From an uncultured Pelagibacteraceae bacterium (GTDB lineage: Bacteria; Pseudomonadota; Alphaproteobacteria; Pelagibacterales; AG-422-B15), in the NCBI GenBank assembly GCA_902613805.1, contig CACMIV010000002.1, forward strand, positions 310,001 to 374,000: a stretch of DNA of 64,000 nucleotides, read 5' to 3'. Below, in pieces: positions 8,454 to 18,423 of the stretch. A model generated the notes under the pieces. The model worked only from the letters and a program-made list of their open reading frames with translations. It had not been told where the DNA came from and searched no databases. Each line of letters opens with the position of its first letter. Position 1 is the first letter of the stretch. The position numbers were made by a program, and so were the translations under genes.

Positions 8454-9107
8454 TCAATCATTAGGTGATTTTTTTTCAAGACAAATCAAGTATATTTCAC
8501 TCGATTCTTTGCGACTTGACTTAGGCTTGAAGGAAGTCACTTTTTTAAAATGTTTTTTACAAGTTAGTATAACTTCTGAAATATCACCTGATCTAAAATA
8601 TTTTGAAACCATGTTTCCACCTGGATTCAATTCTTTTAGGGCAAAATCAACAACATTCTCTAATAATTCAAGCGAAAGTAAAAAATCCGATGATTTATTA
8701 CCAGATAAATTTGGTGATATATCAGATACTATAAGATCAAATTTGTCATATTTGGCTAATATTTCTGAACATTCGTCAGACAAGAAATCGACTTTATATA
8801 TATCCACATTCCTTATAGAGTTCATATCTAATAGATCTAACGCCACAATCTTTTTTAGATTTTTTCCACGTAATTTTAATACCTCGCTCCAACTGCCAGG
8901 AGCAGATCCAATGTCTAAAGCTTTTTCTAAGCCATCAAGAAGTTTATATTTTTCAATAATTTCAATTAACTTATAAGCCGCTCGAGATCTAAAATTATCT
9001 TTAGAGGACTTAATTACATACTCATCCTCTAAATGTCTTTTAAGCCATTTTTTGCTCTTATCTGAAAAGGAATTATTCTTGATTTTCATAAAATTGTTAT
9101 TTTTCAA
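8454..9107 (-). CDS. rlmE: 23S rRNA (uridine-2'-O) methyltransferase RlmE
   Basis: Methylates the 2'-O of U2552 in the 23S A-loop with SAM. 217 aa. It carries the SAM site DIGSAPGSWSEVL and the K-D-K-E type catalytic tetrad of the RrmJ family: Lys46 in SRAAYKL, Asp in SDISPN, Lys in MVSKYFRSGD, and a C-terminal Glu in RKESSEIY. Start chosen at the first ATG; Met7 is also possible. It is the first gene of the minus-strand purine run and is divergent from the efflux operon, so it shares the intergenic region with the operators at 9154-9205. Confidence 0.93.
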   Translation of the reverse strand: MKNNNFMKIKNNSFSDKSKKWLKRHLEDEYVIKSSKDNFRSRAAYKLIEIIEKYKLLDGLEKALDIGSAPGSWSEVLKLRGKNLKKIVALDLLDMNSIRNVDIYKVDFLSDECSEILAKYDKFDLIVSDISPNLSGNKSSDFLLSLELLENVVDFALKELNPGGNMVSKYFRSGDISEVILTCKKHFKKVTSFKPKSSRKESSEIYLICLEKKSPND

Positions 9108-9153
9108 TCATTTATATCTGAAAAAAACCAATTTGATAACTTAAAGATTTAAA

Positions 9154-9172
9154 CTATATCAAAATGATATAG
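9154..9172. promoter_or_regulatory. Palindromic operator 1 of the efflux operon
   Basis: A perfect inverted repeat, CTATATCA-aaa-TGATATAG. Its core ATATCA-N3-TGATAT recurs in operator 2, with centres 30 bp apart (about three helical turns). A plausible -35 (TTGATA, 9133-9138) ends 15 bp upstream. The operon's second gene is a PadR regulator, so autoregulation by that protein is the natural inference. Confidence 0.6.
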
Positions 9173-9180
9173 GTATTGAT

Positions 9181-9205
9181 TATATATATCAATCTGATAT
9201 ATATA
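9181..9205. promoter_or_regulatory. Palindromic operator 2 of the efflux operon
   Basis: A perfect inverted repeat with 11-bp arms and a 3-bp spacer (9192-9194), sharing the ATATCA-N3-TGATAT core with operator 1. It lies 22 bp before the TolC-like start codon. A possible promoter (TTGATT at 9176-9181, TATATA at 9200-9205) would overlap it, so binding there should block transcription. Confidence 0.6.
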
Positions 9206-9227
9206 TGCTCTTTTTTATAGGATATAA

Positions 9228-10514
9228 ATGAAATACATAATACAAATTATACTGGTTTTCTTGTTTTTAAATGTTTCTGTTCAGGCCTTGAGTCTTAAGG
9301 AAGCGGTCAAAGACTCACTATCTAATAATTTATCAATCAAGATTGAGGCGATAAATGTTGATATGGCTAAAGAAGATTATCTTCAATCAACAACCGACTA
9401 CTTTCCAACGATAACCTTAAGTGGCAGTTTATCTGAAAATGATTACTCCGACATTAAAAGTCAGTCTGGAAGTACCACAAATAGTTACGAGTTATCACCT
9501 AGCAGTAAATCAATTGTCCTATCACAAAATATATTTAGTGGTTTTAATCGATTTTATAGTTCACTCTCCTCTAAGGAACAATTACATATTCAAAACCTTA
9601 CCCAATCTAAAGTCACGCAGGACATTATCTTAGAAACAATAGACGCATACTACAATGTATTACTTGCGCAAAAGATAGTTCAATCAAATAAAGATAACTT
9701 TAATTCGGTGAGTGAGAGGTTTAATGCAACAAGCAAAGAGTTTGAGGTTGGATTGGCTTCTAAGACTGATGTTGCGCAATCAGATGCTTTTCTTAATAAT
9801 TCAAAAATTAATCTTCTTGATGCAAAAATAAATTTAAAAAATACTATGAATTCCTTTTATAATTTAATTGGAACTAAACCAAACAATTTAACGTTTTCTG
9901 AAATTAATTCAGAGGTTCCTGATACATATGAAAAGTATAGAGAATTAGTTATTTCAAATAATTATACAATAAGAATCGTCAATTCAACGCTCGATGTTTA
10001 CAACGCCAATATTGGGGTAGCTAGATCAGCCCTGTACCCACAAATTAATCTTACGGCTTCAAAAACAGAGCTTGACGAGTATTCCACAACTATAGATGAA
10101 CTTACAAATGAAGAATTGCAAGCAACGGTCACATGGCCAATTTTTACATCAGGAAAATCTCTTTCTAATATAAGAAAAGCAAAAAAACAGAAAAACAGTC
10201 AAATAATTCTTATACAAAAAACTACAGACGAAACGCTCTCACTTGCAGAGAACATTTGGGAAAACTATCTTATTACTGACGAAACAGTTGAAGCGGCTAA
10301 ATTGAATTTTTTAGCTAATAAAACTGCATATGAAGGTACTGTTATAGAAGAAGAAGTAGGAGAAAGAAGCGTCCTTGATGTGCTAACAGCTAGACAAAGT
10401 CTGCTTAATTCAGAAATCAAGTACTTCCAAGAGCAAAAAGACCGTGAAATCACAAAAGCTCAAGTGATGTATATGTCTGGTATTCTAAATTTGTCATCAC
10501 TAGGAATAAATTAA
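9228..10514 (+). CDS. TolC-family outer membrane efflux protein
   Basis: Outer-membrane channel of a tripartite efflux pump. 428 aa with a signal peptide (about residues 1-20, ending VQA). The body has two repeats of long helices typical of OEP domains, for example LKEAVKDSLSNNLSIKIEAINVD and YEKYRELVISNNYTIRIVNSTLDVY, with the GLASKTDVAQSDAFLNNSK and VGERSVLDVLTARQSLLNSE motifs at equivalent places. First gene of the operon, 1 bp before the PadR gene. The substrate is unknown. Confidence 0.92.
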   Translation: MKYIIQIILVFLFLNVSVQALSLKEAVKDSLSNNLSIKIEAINVDMAKEDYLQSTTDYFPTITLSGSLSENDYSDIKSQSGSTTNSYELSPSSKSIVLSQNIFSGFNRFYSSLSSKEQLHIQNLTQSKVTQDIILETIDAYYNVLLAQKIVQSNKDNFNSVSERFNATSKEFEVGLASKTDVAQSDAFLNNSKINLLDAKINLKNTMNSFYNLIGTKPNNLTFSEINSEVPDTYEKYRELVISNNYTIRIVNSTLDVYNANIGVARSALYPQINLTASKTELDEYSTTIDELTNEELQATVTWPIFTSGKSLSNIRKAKKQKNSQIILIQKTTDETLSLAENIWENYLITDETVEAAKLNFLANKTAYEGTVIEEEVGERSVLDVLTARQSLLNSEIKYFQEQKDREITKAQVMYMSGILNLSSLGIN

Positions 10515-10515
10515 T

Positions 10516-11076
10516 ATGCAAAAAGAAACACTTTGTTTAGGACTTCTATCGCTCGGACCCAGATCCGGCTATGAAATCAAACAAATGTTTGAAGGGCCAT
10601 TATCAGACTTTTATAGCTTAAGCTTCGGAACTATCTACCCAACCTTAAACAGCTTACAAGCGGATAAATATGTATCCTGTAAGCAACATTCTCAAAGTAA
10701 AAAACCAGACAAAAAAGTCTATACAATAACTAAAAAGGGAATGGACTTGATGAAAGATAATTTACTTGGTGATGCATCTTCTTATATTCGATCAGGAAAT
10801 TTTGGAGACCAAATTAAATCTGAATTTTTTCTTCTATTATTATTCTCAAAATATATACCAAACGAAACTATGAATACTGTTTTAAACGAACGTGTTTTAT
10901 ATTTGAGACAAAAGCTTGAACAATTCAAATACGATGGTCCTGTTCCAGGAAATTTAGACGCAATCAGAAACGAAAAGTCAGTTTCATTTATTAGGGGCCT
11001 TGCATCAGCATTAATTGAAACGGGACTAAATTACATGGAAAAAAATAGACACCTGCTTAAGAAAAAAATTAATTAA
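10516..11076 (+). CDS. PadR-family transcriptional regulator
   Basis: 186 aa. N-terminal winged helix (LCLGLLSLGPRSGYEIKQMFEGPL, then GTIYPTLNSLQADKYVSCKQ, and KKVYTITKKGMDLM) followed by the C-terminal coiled domain of the Vir_act_alpha_C type (about residues 95-180, FLLLLFSKYIP). PadR proteins are usually repressors of efflux or detoxification genes that release DNA on ligand binding. Being the second gene of the operon, with two matching palindromes upstream of the first, suggests it senses a pump substrate and controls its own operon. Confidence 0.93.
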   Translation: MQKETLCLGLLSLGPRSGYEIKQMFEGPLSDFYSLSFGTIYPTLNSLQADKYVSCKQHSQSKKPDKKVYTITKKGMDLMKDNLLGDASSYIRSGNFGDQIKSEFFLLLLFSKYIPNETMNTVLNERVLYLRQKLEQFKYDGPVPGNLDAIRNEKSVSFIRGLASALIETGLNYMEKNRHLLKKKIN

Positions 11077-11094
11077 TAATATCGAGGTACAAAT

Positions 11095-12153
11095 ATGAGA
11101 TTTTTATTCAGTAATTATATGATAGCTTTTTACATACTTGCTGCTGTGCTCATTTGGATTTTATCAGGTGTCTTGGGTGGCAATAATGATATTGAATTAG
11201 TTGAGGGTAATGAAGTATCATTAGAGACAAATAATACTGTTTCGGTGAGAGTAATGGAAACAATCTCAGAAGAAAAGGTATTTTATTTAACAATCAGGGG
11301 TAAAACCGAAGCTAATAAGAAAATTAATTTAAATCCAAAAACTTCTTCTAACGTTATATCTACATCCTCTAAGGGTGAGTTTGTCAAAAAAGGTGATTTA
11401 GTTTGTAGTTTGGAAGAAGAAAATAGATCGGCAATGTTAGATGAGGCGCTTGCACTTCAAAATCAAGCCAGTCTACAGTATGAAGCGATAAACAAGCTTA
11501 AAATTGATGGTTATCGATCTGAAAATGATTTGGCAATGGCTGAGGCAAAGCTTAAAAGTGCTGATGCTAAAGTAGAGATGGCGCAAAATGAATTAAGTAA
11601 TACAAAAATATTAGCTCCTTTTGACGGGTACATTGAAGAAGTGCATGTCGAAATAGGGTCTTTAATTGGACCAAGCTTACCTTGTGTAACAATTATTCAA
11701 TTAGATCCAATGAAGGTTATTGGTGAGGTAACAGAAAAAGAGGTAAGTAAAATTAAAAAAGGTTCAACTGTTGAGATCGAACTTTTAAATAACAAAAGTC
11801 TAAATGGCCAAATTAAATTTGTAAGTAAGAGTGCTTCACCTATGACAAGAACCTACGCGGTTGAAGCTGAAATATCTAATGTAGATGGTGAAATTAGGGA
11901 GGGACTGACAGCGGAAATAAAGGTGCCTATTCGCGAAACCTCTGCACATTTAATTCCTTCTTATTTATTATCTCTAGATGATAGTGGAGAACTAGGTGTA
12001 AAAATCGCAGTTGATAATAAGGCTTCGTTTAAAAGTATTTCAATAATTGAAGATACTCCGGAAGGACTATGGGTGGAGGGCTTGCCTAAAAAAACTAAAA
12101 TTATCACAGTCGGTCAAGAATATGTGATTGAAGGACAAGATATTAACTATTAA
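11095..12153 (+). CDS. RND efflux periplasmic adaptor (HlyD/AcrA family)
   Basis: Links the inner-membrane pump to the TolC-like channel. 352 aa with an N-terminal hydrophobic anchor (residues 8-27) and no obvious lipobox. Barrel-sandwich halves are visible (GKTEANKKINLNPKTSSNVI and KILAPFDGYIEEVHVEIGSLI), separated by a short helical hairpin (ENRSAMLDEALALQNQASLQYEAINK), and then a beta-barrel domain. The ribosome site CGAGGT precedes the ATG. The stop codon directly abuts the start of the first pump gene. Confidence 0.92.
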   Translation: MRFLFSNYMIAFYILAAVLIWILSGVLGGNNDIELVEGNEVSLETNNTVSVRVMETISEEKVFYLTIRGKTEANKKINLNPKTSSNVISTSSKGEFVKKGDLVCSLEEENRSAMLDEALALQNQASLQYEAINKLKIDGYRSENDLAMAEAKLKSADAKVEMAQNELSNTKILAPFDGYIEEVHVEIGSLIGPSLPCVTIIQLDPMKVIGEVTEKEVSKIKKGSTVEIELLNNKSLNGQIKFVSKSASPMTRTYAVEAEISNVDGEIREGLTAEIKVPIRETSAHLIPSYLLSLDDSGELGVKIAVDNKASFKSISIIEDTPEGLWVEGLPKKTKIITVGQEYVIEGQDINY

Positions 12154-15100
12154 ATGATTGAGTTTTTTGTAGATAGAAAAAGAACAGCTCTTGCATTTCT
12201 GTTAGTTCTTATAGTTGCTGGTATTTTTGGTCGGATAAATATTCCTGTAGAAGCTGAGCCTGACATTACTATTCCCGTTGTATATGCAGGAGTTGGTCTT
12301 CCAGGCGTGTCACCATCTGATTCCGAGAGATTGCTTGTTCGTCCATTAGAGGAAGAATTAAGGTCAATAGAAGGAGTAAAAAAACTTCAAGCTTTTGGCT
12401 TCGAAGGTTACGCTGCAGCAGTCGTAGAATTTGAAGCAGCCGAGACGATGTCAAAATCTTTAGACAGTGTCAGAGATGCTGTTAATGAAGCTAAATCTAA
12501 ATTTCCTGATGACGCTAAGGAACCAATTGTCAGAGAAGTATCGTTGTCTGATGATCCATCAATTATTGTTGCAATTTCATCAGATATTGCACAAGAAAGA
12601 GATCTTCTTAATATCATGAGAGATATTAAAAATGAAATAGAGCTTCTTCCTGAAATATTTGAGGTAGATCTGATAGGAAACAGAGATGAACAATTAGAAG
12701 CCATACTTAATCGTAACCAAATTGAAAACTATAACATTTCCCTCTATGAAATAATTAGAGCAATTAACAACAACAATCAAGCTGTCATGGCAGGTGAGAT
12801 AGAAACCGGACAAGGACAATTCTCGGTAGATGTGCCAGGCTTATTTGAAGACGAAAGCGAGATCAATTCAATACCAATAAGATCATCTTCAAATGGCGTT
12901 GTATTGTTGTCAGATATTTCTGAAGTGAAAAGAAATTTCAAAGAGCGAACCTTTTTTGCAAGCATAAATCAAAATCAAAGTATTTGCTTGGGAGTTAAAA
13001 AAGCCCGTGGGGCAAACCTAATAAGTACGATTAATAAGGTAGAAAACATTGTAGAAAAATATCAATCTAAGATTTCTTCTGATATTCGCCTAGGCTATGT
13101 ATTGAACACCAAGGATACAATGCTTGAGCAAGTAAATTCACTTCAAGGAAACATTATAATGGCTACTATGTTTGTTCTAATCGTAGCTATGATTACATTT
13201 GGAATTAGATCATCTTTAATAGTTGGCTCCGGTATTCCAGTATCAATCATTATTGCAATTTTCATTTTATATGCTCTTGGGTTTACATATAATTTTATGG
13301 TTATTTTTGGTATGCTTGTGGCCTTAGGAATGTTAATAGACGGATCAATCGTCGTTGTGGAATTGGCTGACAGAAAGATGGTAGAAGGATATGATAAAAA
13401 GACTGCTTTTATCTATGCTGCAAAAAGAATGTTCTGGCCCGTTACGGCATCAGCAGCGACAACATTAGCTGTTTTTATACCCCTATTTTTTTGGCCCGGC
13501 GTAAGTGGACAGTTCATGAGAGTCCTCCCTATTACGATATTTATTATACTAACAGTTGCTTTAATTTACAGCCTTATGATTGTACCTGTAATCGGAAGTA
13601 TATTTGGAAAAGCTTCGGAGATGAGCAAAAAAACCGTGCAATCAATTAGTTCTGAACATACATATGACCTTACTAAAGTTGAAGGGGTTGTTGGTAAGTA
13701 TATAAATTTTTTAAGCATAGTTCTTAAAAGACCATTACTAATCAGCGGATCGATTATTGCATTTTCGTTTATTGTTATTTCAACTTATTCGTCGGTAGGC
13801 CAAGGTGTTGTTTTAGTTTCCCAGAGTGATCCATTCGCAGGCTACGGTAAAATACAAGCTCGTGGGAATCTTACAATTGAACAAATTGATGAACTCTCAG
13901 AATCTGTTGAGGAAATTGTATACAATACAAAAGGAATAAAGAATTTATTTTTACAAACTGGAAGATTCAATAATTTTAGAACTGGTGGAAGCAGTTCTGA
14001 TGATACGATCGCTTCATTTTTCTTCGAATTTACTGACAGAAAAGAGAGGGAGAATGGTAGAGTTGTAATTGAAAATATGAGAAAAGAATTGGATAAAATA
14101 CCAGGTATTAAAACTGAAATCAAAGCACAAGAAGGTGGACCTCCTACTGGTAAAGATATCGAAATAAGGGTTCTTGGGCCAAGTAGAAACTCCACAATGA
14201 ATGTTGCTCAAGAGATAGAAAATTATTTGAGTGAAATAGATGGAATTGTCAACCTAGAAAGCACTCTTCCTGTTCCCGGAGTTGAATGGGAACTTTTTGT
14301 TGATAAACCTAAAGCTGCTAAATTTGGGGCTGATATACCTACAATTGGAAATTCTATTGGCCTTATTACTAGCGGACTTACTATAGGTTCTTATAGACCA
14401 AAAGATATTGATGAAGAATTAGATATTGTCTTAAGGTATCCCAAAAAAGAGAGATATATAGATGAGCTTGATAATATTTTAATAAATACAGAATCTGGCT
14501 TGGTTCCTATTTCAAATTTTGTTGAAAAAAAACCTCAACAAAAAGTAAATTATGTAAGAAAATTTGACTCAAAGCATGTCACAATAATTAAAGCAGATGT
14601 GTCTTCAGGATTTACACCTGAGTCAAGATTAAAGCTATTTGAAACATGGATCAAAGACCAAAGTATTCCCGCAAATATTGATATCGAATTTGGTGGTGAT
14701 AACGAAGAACAGGTTAATTCCCTTAATTTTGTTACGCAGGCATTTATTATATCAATCATGTTAATGGCTGCATTACTGGTTACTCAATTTAATAATTTTT
14801 ATCAGATGACAATAATTTTAAGTGCAGTCGTACTAAGTACAGCTGGAGTTATGTTAGGCTTACTTATATTTGATCAAGTGTTTAGCGCACTTTTAACTGG
14901 TATTGGAATTGTATCTTTGGCAGGAATAGTGGTAAATAACAATATAATACTCATTGATAGCTTTAATGTTATTTCCTCGAAGTCCAATGAAGACGTAAGA
15001 ACTAGAATAATTAAGGCATGCGCACAAAGATTGCGTCCTATCTTTCTGACATCATTAACAACAATGTTAGGCTTAATCCCTTTAGCGCTCAACTATTCCA

Positions 15101-15291
15101 TTGATCCCATTGCAAGAGAGATTGCCTATGACTCAAACGCTTCTACATCTTGGGCTCCATTGGCGCAATGCATCATTTATGGGATTTCTTTTTCAGCAAT
15201 TTTAACACTAGTACTAACTCCTTGTCTTTTAGTTCTACCAGATCATATTAAAGAAATTATTAGCAAGTATAGAAAGCCATCCTTTGCATAA
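12154..15291 (+). CDS. RND efflux pump permease 1 (AcrB/MdtB-like)
   Basis: 1045 aa, the full length of an HAE1-type proton-driven exporter: twelve membrane helices and two large periplasmic loops. It has the N-terminal VDRKRTALAFLLVLIVAGIFG helix, the porter start VPVEAEPDITIPVV-like (IPVEAEPDITIP), and helix 4 with GMLIDGSIVVVE. The helix-4 acidic pair of AcrB (Asp407-Asp408) reads Asp-Gly here, so only one Asp is kept. Helix 10 has the NNNIILID motif. The gene begins right after the adaptor stop and abuts the second pump gene, suggesting equal translation of the two. Confidence 0.94.
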   Translation: MIEFFVDRKRTALAFLLVLIVAGIFGRINIPVEAEPDITIPVVYAGVGLPGVSPSDSERLLVRPLEEELRSIEGVKKLQAFGFEGYAAAVVEFEAAETMSKSLDSVRDAVNEAKSKFPDDAKEPIVREVSLSDDPSIIVAISSDIAQERDLLNIMRDIKNEIELLPEIFEVDLIGNRDEQLEAILNRNQIENYNISLYEIIRAINNNNQAVMAGEIETGQGQFSVDVPGLFEDESEINSIPIRSSSNGVVLLSDISEVKRNFKERTFFASINQNQSICLGVKKARGANLISTINKVENIVEKYQSKISSDIRLGYVLNTKDTMLEQVNSLQGNIIMATMFVLIVAMITFGIRSSLIVGSGIPVSIIIAIFILYALGFTYNFMVIFGMLVALGMLIDGSIVVVELADRKMVEGYDKKTAFIYAAKRMFWPVTASAATTLAVFIPLFFWPGVSGQFMRVLPITIFIILTVALIYSLMIVPVIGSIFGKASEMSKKTVQSISSEHTYDLTKVEGVVGKYINFLSIVLKRPLLISGSIIAFSFIVISTYSSVGQGVVLVSQSDPFAGYGKIQARGNLTIEQIDELSESVEEIVYNTKGIKNLFLQTGRFNNFRTGGSSSDDTIASFFFEFTDRKERENGRVVIENMRKELDKIPGIKTEIKAQEGGPPTGKDIEIRVLGPSRNSTMNVAQEIENYLSEIDGIVNLESTLPVPGVEWELFVDKPKAAKFGADIPTIGNSIGLITSGLTIGSYRPKDIDEELDIVLRYPKKERYIDELDNILINTESGLVPISNFVEKKPQQKVNYVRKFDSKHVTIIKADVSSGFTPESRLKLFETWIKDQSIPANIDIEFGGDNEEQVNSLNFVTQAFIISIMLMAALLVTQFNNFYQMTIILSAVVLSTAGVMLGLLIFDQVFSALLTGIGIVSLAGIVVNNNIILIDSFNVISSKSNEDVRTRIIKACAQRLRPIFLTSLTTMLGLIPLALNYSIDPIAREIAYDSNASTSWAPLAQCIIYGISFSAILTLVLTPCLLVLPDHIKEIISKYRKPSFA

Positions 15292-18200
15292 ATGCTAAAA
15301 AAAATACTTGATACAATTTTTCTTAGAAAAAAAACTATTAATACTATTTTGGTAGGGATATTTTTAGTTGGTATCTTATCTTATACCAGTTTCCCAAGAC
15401 ATGAATGGCCTAACGTAGACCTGAAATCGGTATCAGTAATAATTTATTACGACGGAGCATCTTCAACAGATGTGGAAAGATTAATTACAACTCCAATTGA
15501 AAAAGAAATGATGACGATGAAAGATTCTAAAGAAGTTATTTCTATTACGAAAGATGGACTTGTATCATTTCTTGTTGCTTTTGAATTAAATACTGAAATT
15601 CCAAATATTGCAAAAGAAGTAAGAAATAAAATTCTCAATATCGAAGAGCTTCCTCAGGGTTATGATCTTCGAGAAGTAGTTGAACATAAATCATCAAACT
15701 ATCAATTTGTACTAGTTGGTATTCATGGTGACATGGGCTATCGAGAATTAGTTAAAGTGGCTGAAAAATATGAAGATGAATTTGAAAAGTTATATGATGT
15801 TACAGATATTGAATTTAAGGGAAAGAAAGAAGAGATAATAGACATAAATATCAATGCATCCGCAATGGAAAAATACGGCCTAGGAATAAATGATGTACTC
15901 AATTCTTTTCGAAAATATAACAACCTTATCTCTGCAGGAAAAATTACAAATAACAATTCAGACTACTCTGTAAAAATCAAATCTTTATATAAATCAGCAA
16001 CAGAGCTTAGGAGATTACCTATAAAATCCTCAACAAATAAGACAATCTATTTAAGTGATATTGCAAACGTAAAACAAACATTTGATAAAAATAAGGATTA
16101 CGTCAACATAAATGGTAACCCGGGTATTTTACTACAAATAAACAAAAAAGAAAATTCAAGCACAATTACGCTTTATGAGGGCATAAAGAAGAGGCTTGCA
16201 GAGTTAGATGGAACTATTAGCCCTATTGCATCTGCTGTTCTAATAGCCGACGAGTCTAAGGACATCAATGATAGAATCTCAGCCTCTGAGAATACAGTAA
16301 TAACTGCCGTTATTATTGTAATGACTATTATAGTAGCTATTCTTGGGTGGCGAGTAGGACTTCTCGTTGGCATTTCAATACCCACAACTTACTTACTATC
16401 AATAACAATACTTAATTTTATGGGCATGTCCTATAATTTAATGAGCATAATGGGCCTTGTGTTATCTGTGGGTCTGCTTGTTGATGGTCCAATTGTAATT
16501 ACAGAATATGCAAGAAGAGAACAAGAAAAGGGAATTAGAAGATCTGTTTCTTATCTTAATGCAGCACATGATATGTTTTATCCAATATTTGCGTCAACAC
16601 TCACAACTGTTTTAGCGTTCTTGCCATTAGCATTTTGGCCAGATTTTTTTGGTGTGTGGATACGAGTAATACCAAGAACTGTTCTAGTGGTTTTATTATG
16701 CTCTTTCTTTGTTACAATGATTATAATTCCTGTACTTGGGTCATCTTTTGGAATGAAGACTGCAGGAATGGCGACCAAAAAAGATCCTTACGATAGTGTA
16801 TTATATACATATTATGGTATGGTCGTTAACTACATAATTTTTAATCCTATAAAAGTTTCTCTTTTTGGTATCTTAATATTTTTTGCAATTGTATACGGGA
16901 CAATAAAGTCAAATACTGAATATGTTTTTTTTGCTGAAGATAAAGCAAACAGTCTTGAAATCGAGATTTTGGCGAAAGGCAATTTATCACCAGCTGAGTC
17001 TAAAGGTTATTTAGAGGAAACAATTGATGTAATCGTCGGACATCCTCATATCAAAAATTTTTATGGAAATACAATCTACAGAGATAGGATATGGTTATTT
17101 GATAATAATCCAACTGACATGGTTGCGGATATTTGGGTAGATTTAATTGATTTCAAAGACAGACCAGATACTGATTTAGTTATTAAGGACCTTGAAGAAA
17201 GGTTGTCAGTAATACAAGGCTTAAATATTTCTGTTAGTGCAAATGATTATAGTGGATCGCAATGGGCCAAAGATCTTACTATTGAAGTACAGTCATCAGA
17301 TTCTACAAAAATTCGACAATTTGCTGAAATTGTGCTTCAAAAATTACTGAAAGATGACTCTTATACTGACCAAAATATCAAAAATCCAATTACGGGTATT
17401 GAGTGGATTTATAATATTGACTCAAATGAAACAAAAAAATATGACCTATCAAAAAATACCATCGGAGACAGTATTAAAATTGCTACTTCAGGTCTAACAA
17501 TAGGTAACATTATTCCGGACAATGCTGAGGAGAGAATACCTGTAAAAATTTATCTGCCCTTTGATGAAAAAACATTCTCCTCAATTGAGCGAACAAATAT
17601 TTCTACATCTCAAGGACTGGTTCCTCTTTCTAACTTTGTAGATAAACAAAAAAGAGAAAAAATTTTTACAATTGGAAAACAACAAGGAATGAGAACCCTT
17701 GTAATTGACGCAAATATAAAGGAGGAATTAAACGCTTCAGCCGTAAAACAGGATCTAGCAAATTGGGTAAATGAATTAAATTTGCCTTCAAATGTATTTA
17801 TAAAGTTCGCGGGTGAAGCAGAGGACTCAGCTAGCTCAATGAGTTTTTTGATAATAGCATTTTTAGGTGCTTTGGTTGCTATTTTTATTGTATTGATCAC
17901 TCTGTTTAATAGCTTTTATCATACCTTTATAATTTTGTTTTCTGTAATTCTTTCAATTGGAGGAATCTTACTCGGAACTCTATTACTTGGATTAAAATTT
18001 AGTATTGTGTTTTCAGGACTTGGGATTGTTGCTTGCATGGGAATTGTAGTTAATAATAACATTATTTTAATTGACAGTTATCGTAAAGAACTTAGCAAGA
18101 ATGATAATAATATCTATGATGCTATTTTAATTGCATGCAAAAACAGAATTCGGCCAATTTTTTTAACTACTATTACAACAATCACAGGATTGCTTCCATC

Positions 18201-18423
18201 CGCACTTCAAATAAGTTTAGATATTTTTGATAGAACAATTGCATATAAAAGTGAAGAAACATATTTCTTTGTTCTGCTTGCTTGGTCACTTATATGGGGC
18301 ATCGGATTTGCATCATTTGCTACATTATTTGTTACTCCGGCCCTTCTTGCTTTGCCTAAAAGTCTAAGTAATATATTTTATGATAAATCAAAAATTCTAA
18401 ATGATAAGGTCTTAATAGATTGA
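15292..18423 (+). CDS. RND efflux pump permease 2 (AcrB/MdtC-like)
   Basis: 1043 aa, a complete RND pump different in sequence from its neighbour, so not a recent duplication. It contains porter-domain PRHEWPNVDLKSVSVIIYYDGAS, helix 4 GLLVDGPIVITEYARRE (again Asp-Gly instead of Asp-Asp), and VVNNNIILIDSYR in helix 10. A single adaptor and channel gene serve two pumps, as in MdtABC, where MdtB and MdtC form a mixed trimer. A heterotrimer is therefore likely but inferred. Its stop overlaps the TTG start of the next gene. Confidence 0.94.
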   Translation: MLKKILDTIFLRKKTINTILVGIFLVGILSYTSFPRHEWPNVDLKSVSVIIYYDGASSTDVERLITTPIEKEMMTMKDSKEVISITKDGLVSFLVAFELNTEIPNIAKEVRNKILNIEELPQGYDLREVVEHKSSNYQFVLVGIHGDMGYRELVKVAEKYEDEFEKLYDVTDIEFKGKKEEIIDININASAMEKYGLGINDVLNSFRKYNNLISAGKITNNNSDYSVKIKSLYKSATELRRLPIKSSTNKTIYLSDIANVKQTFDKNKDYVNINGNPGILLQINKKENSSTITLYEGIKKRLAELDGTISPIASAVLIADESKDINDRISASENTVITAVIIVMTIIVAILGWRVGLLVGISIPTTYLLSITILNFMGMSYNLMSIMGLVLSVGLLVDGPIVITEYARREQEKGIRRSVSYLNAAHDMFYPIFASTLTTVLAFLPLAFWPDFFGVWIRVIPRTVLVVLLCSFFVTMIIIPVLGSSFGMKTAGMATKKDPYDSVLYTYYGMVVNYIIFNPIKVSLFGILIFFAIVYGTIKSNTEYVFFAEDKANSLEIEILAKGNLSPAESKGYLEETIDVIVGHPHIKNFYGNTIYRDRIWLFDNNPTDMVADIWVDLIDFKDRPDTDLVIKDLEERLSVIQGLNISVSANDYSGSQWAKDLTIEVQSSDSTKIRQFAEIVLQKLLKDDSYTDQNIKNPITGIEWIYNIDSNETKKYDLSKNTIGDSIKIATSGLTIGNIIPDNAEERIPVKIYLPFDEKTFSSIERTNISTSQGLVPLSNFVDKQKREKIFTIGKQQGMRTLVIDANIKEELNASAVKQDLANWVNELNLPSNVFIKFAGEAEDSASSMSFLIIAFLGALVAIFIVLITLFNSFYHTFIILFSVILSIGGILLGTLLLGLKFSIVFSGLGIVACMGIVVNNNIILIDSYRKELSKNDNNIYDAILIACKNRIRPIFLTTITTITGLLPSALQISLDIFDRTIAYKSEETYFFVLLAWSLIWGIGFASFATLFVTPALLALPKSLSNIFYDKSKILNDKVLID

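Noticed and set aside
8509-8976. 155-codon open frame opposite rlmE
   Set aside because: rlmE carries all catalytic motifs in the other strand; the antisense frame has a Ser/Phe/Asn-rich composition typical of AT-rich shadows.
9181-9205. Simple TA repeat as explanation of operator 2
   Set aside because: The arms are AT-rich, but the C and G at the centre keep exact symmetry and the same ATATCA-N3-TGATAT core occurs in operator 1, so it is unlikely to be a plain dinucleotide run.
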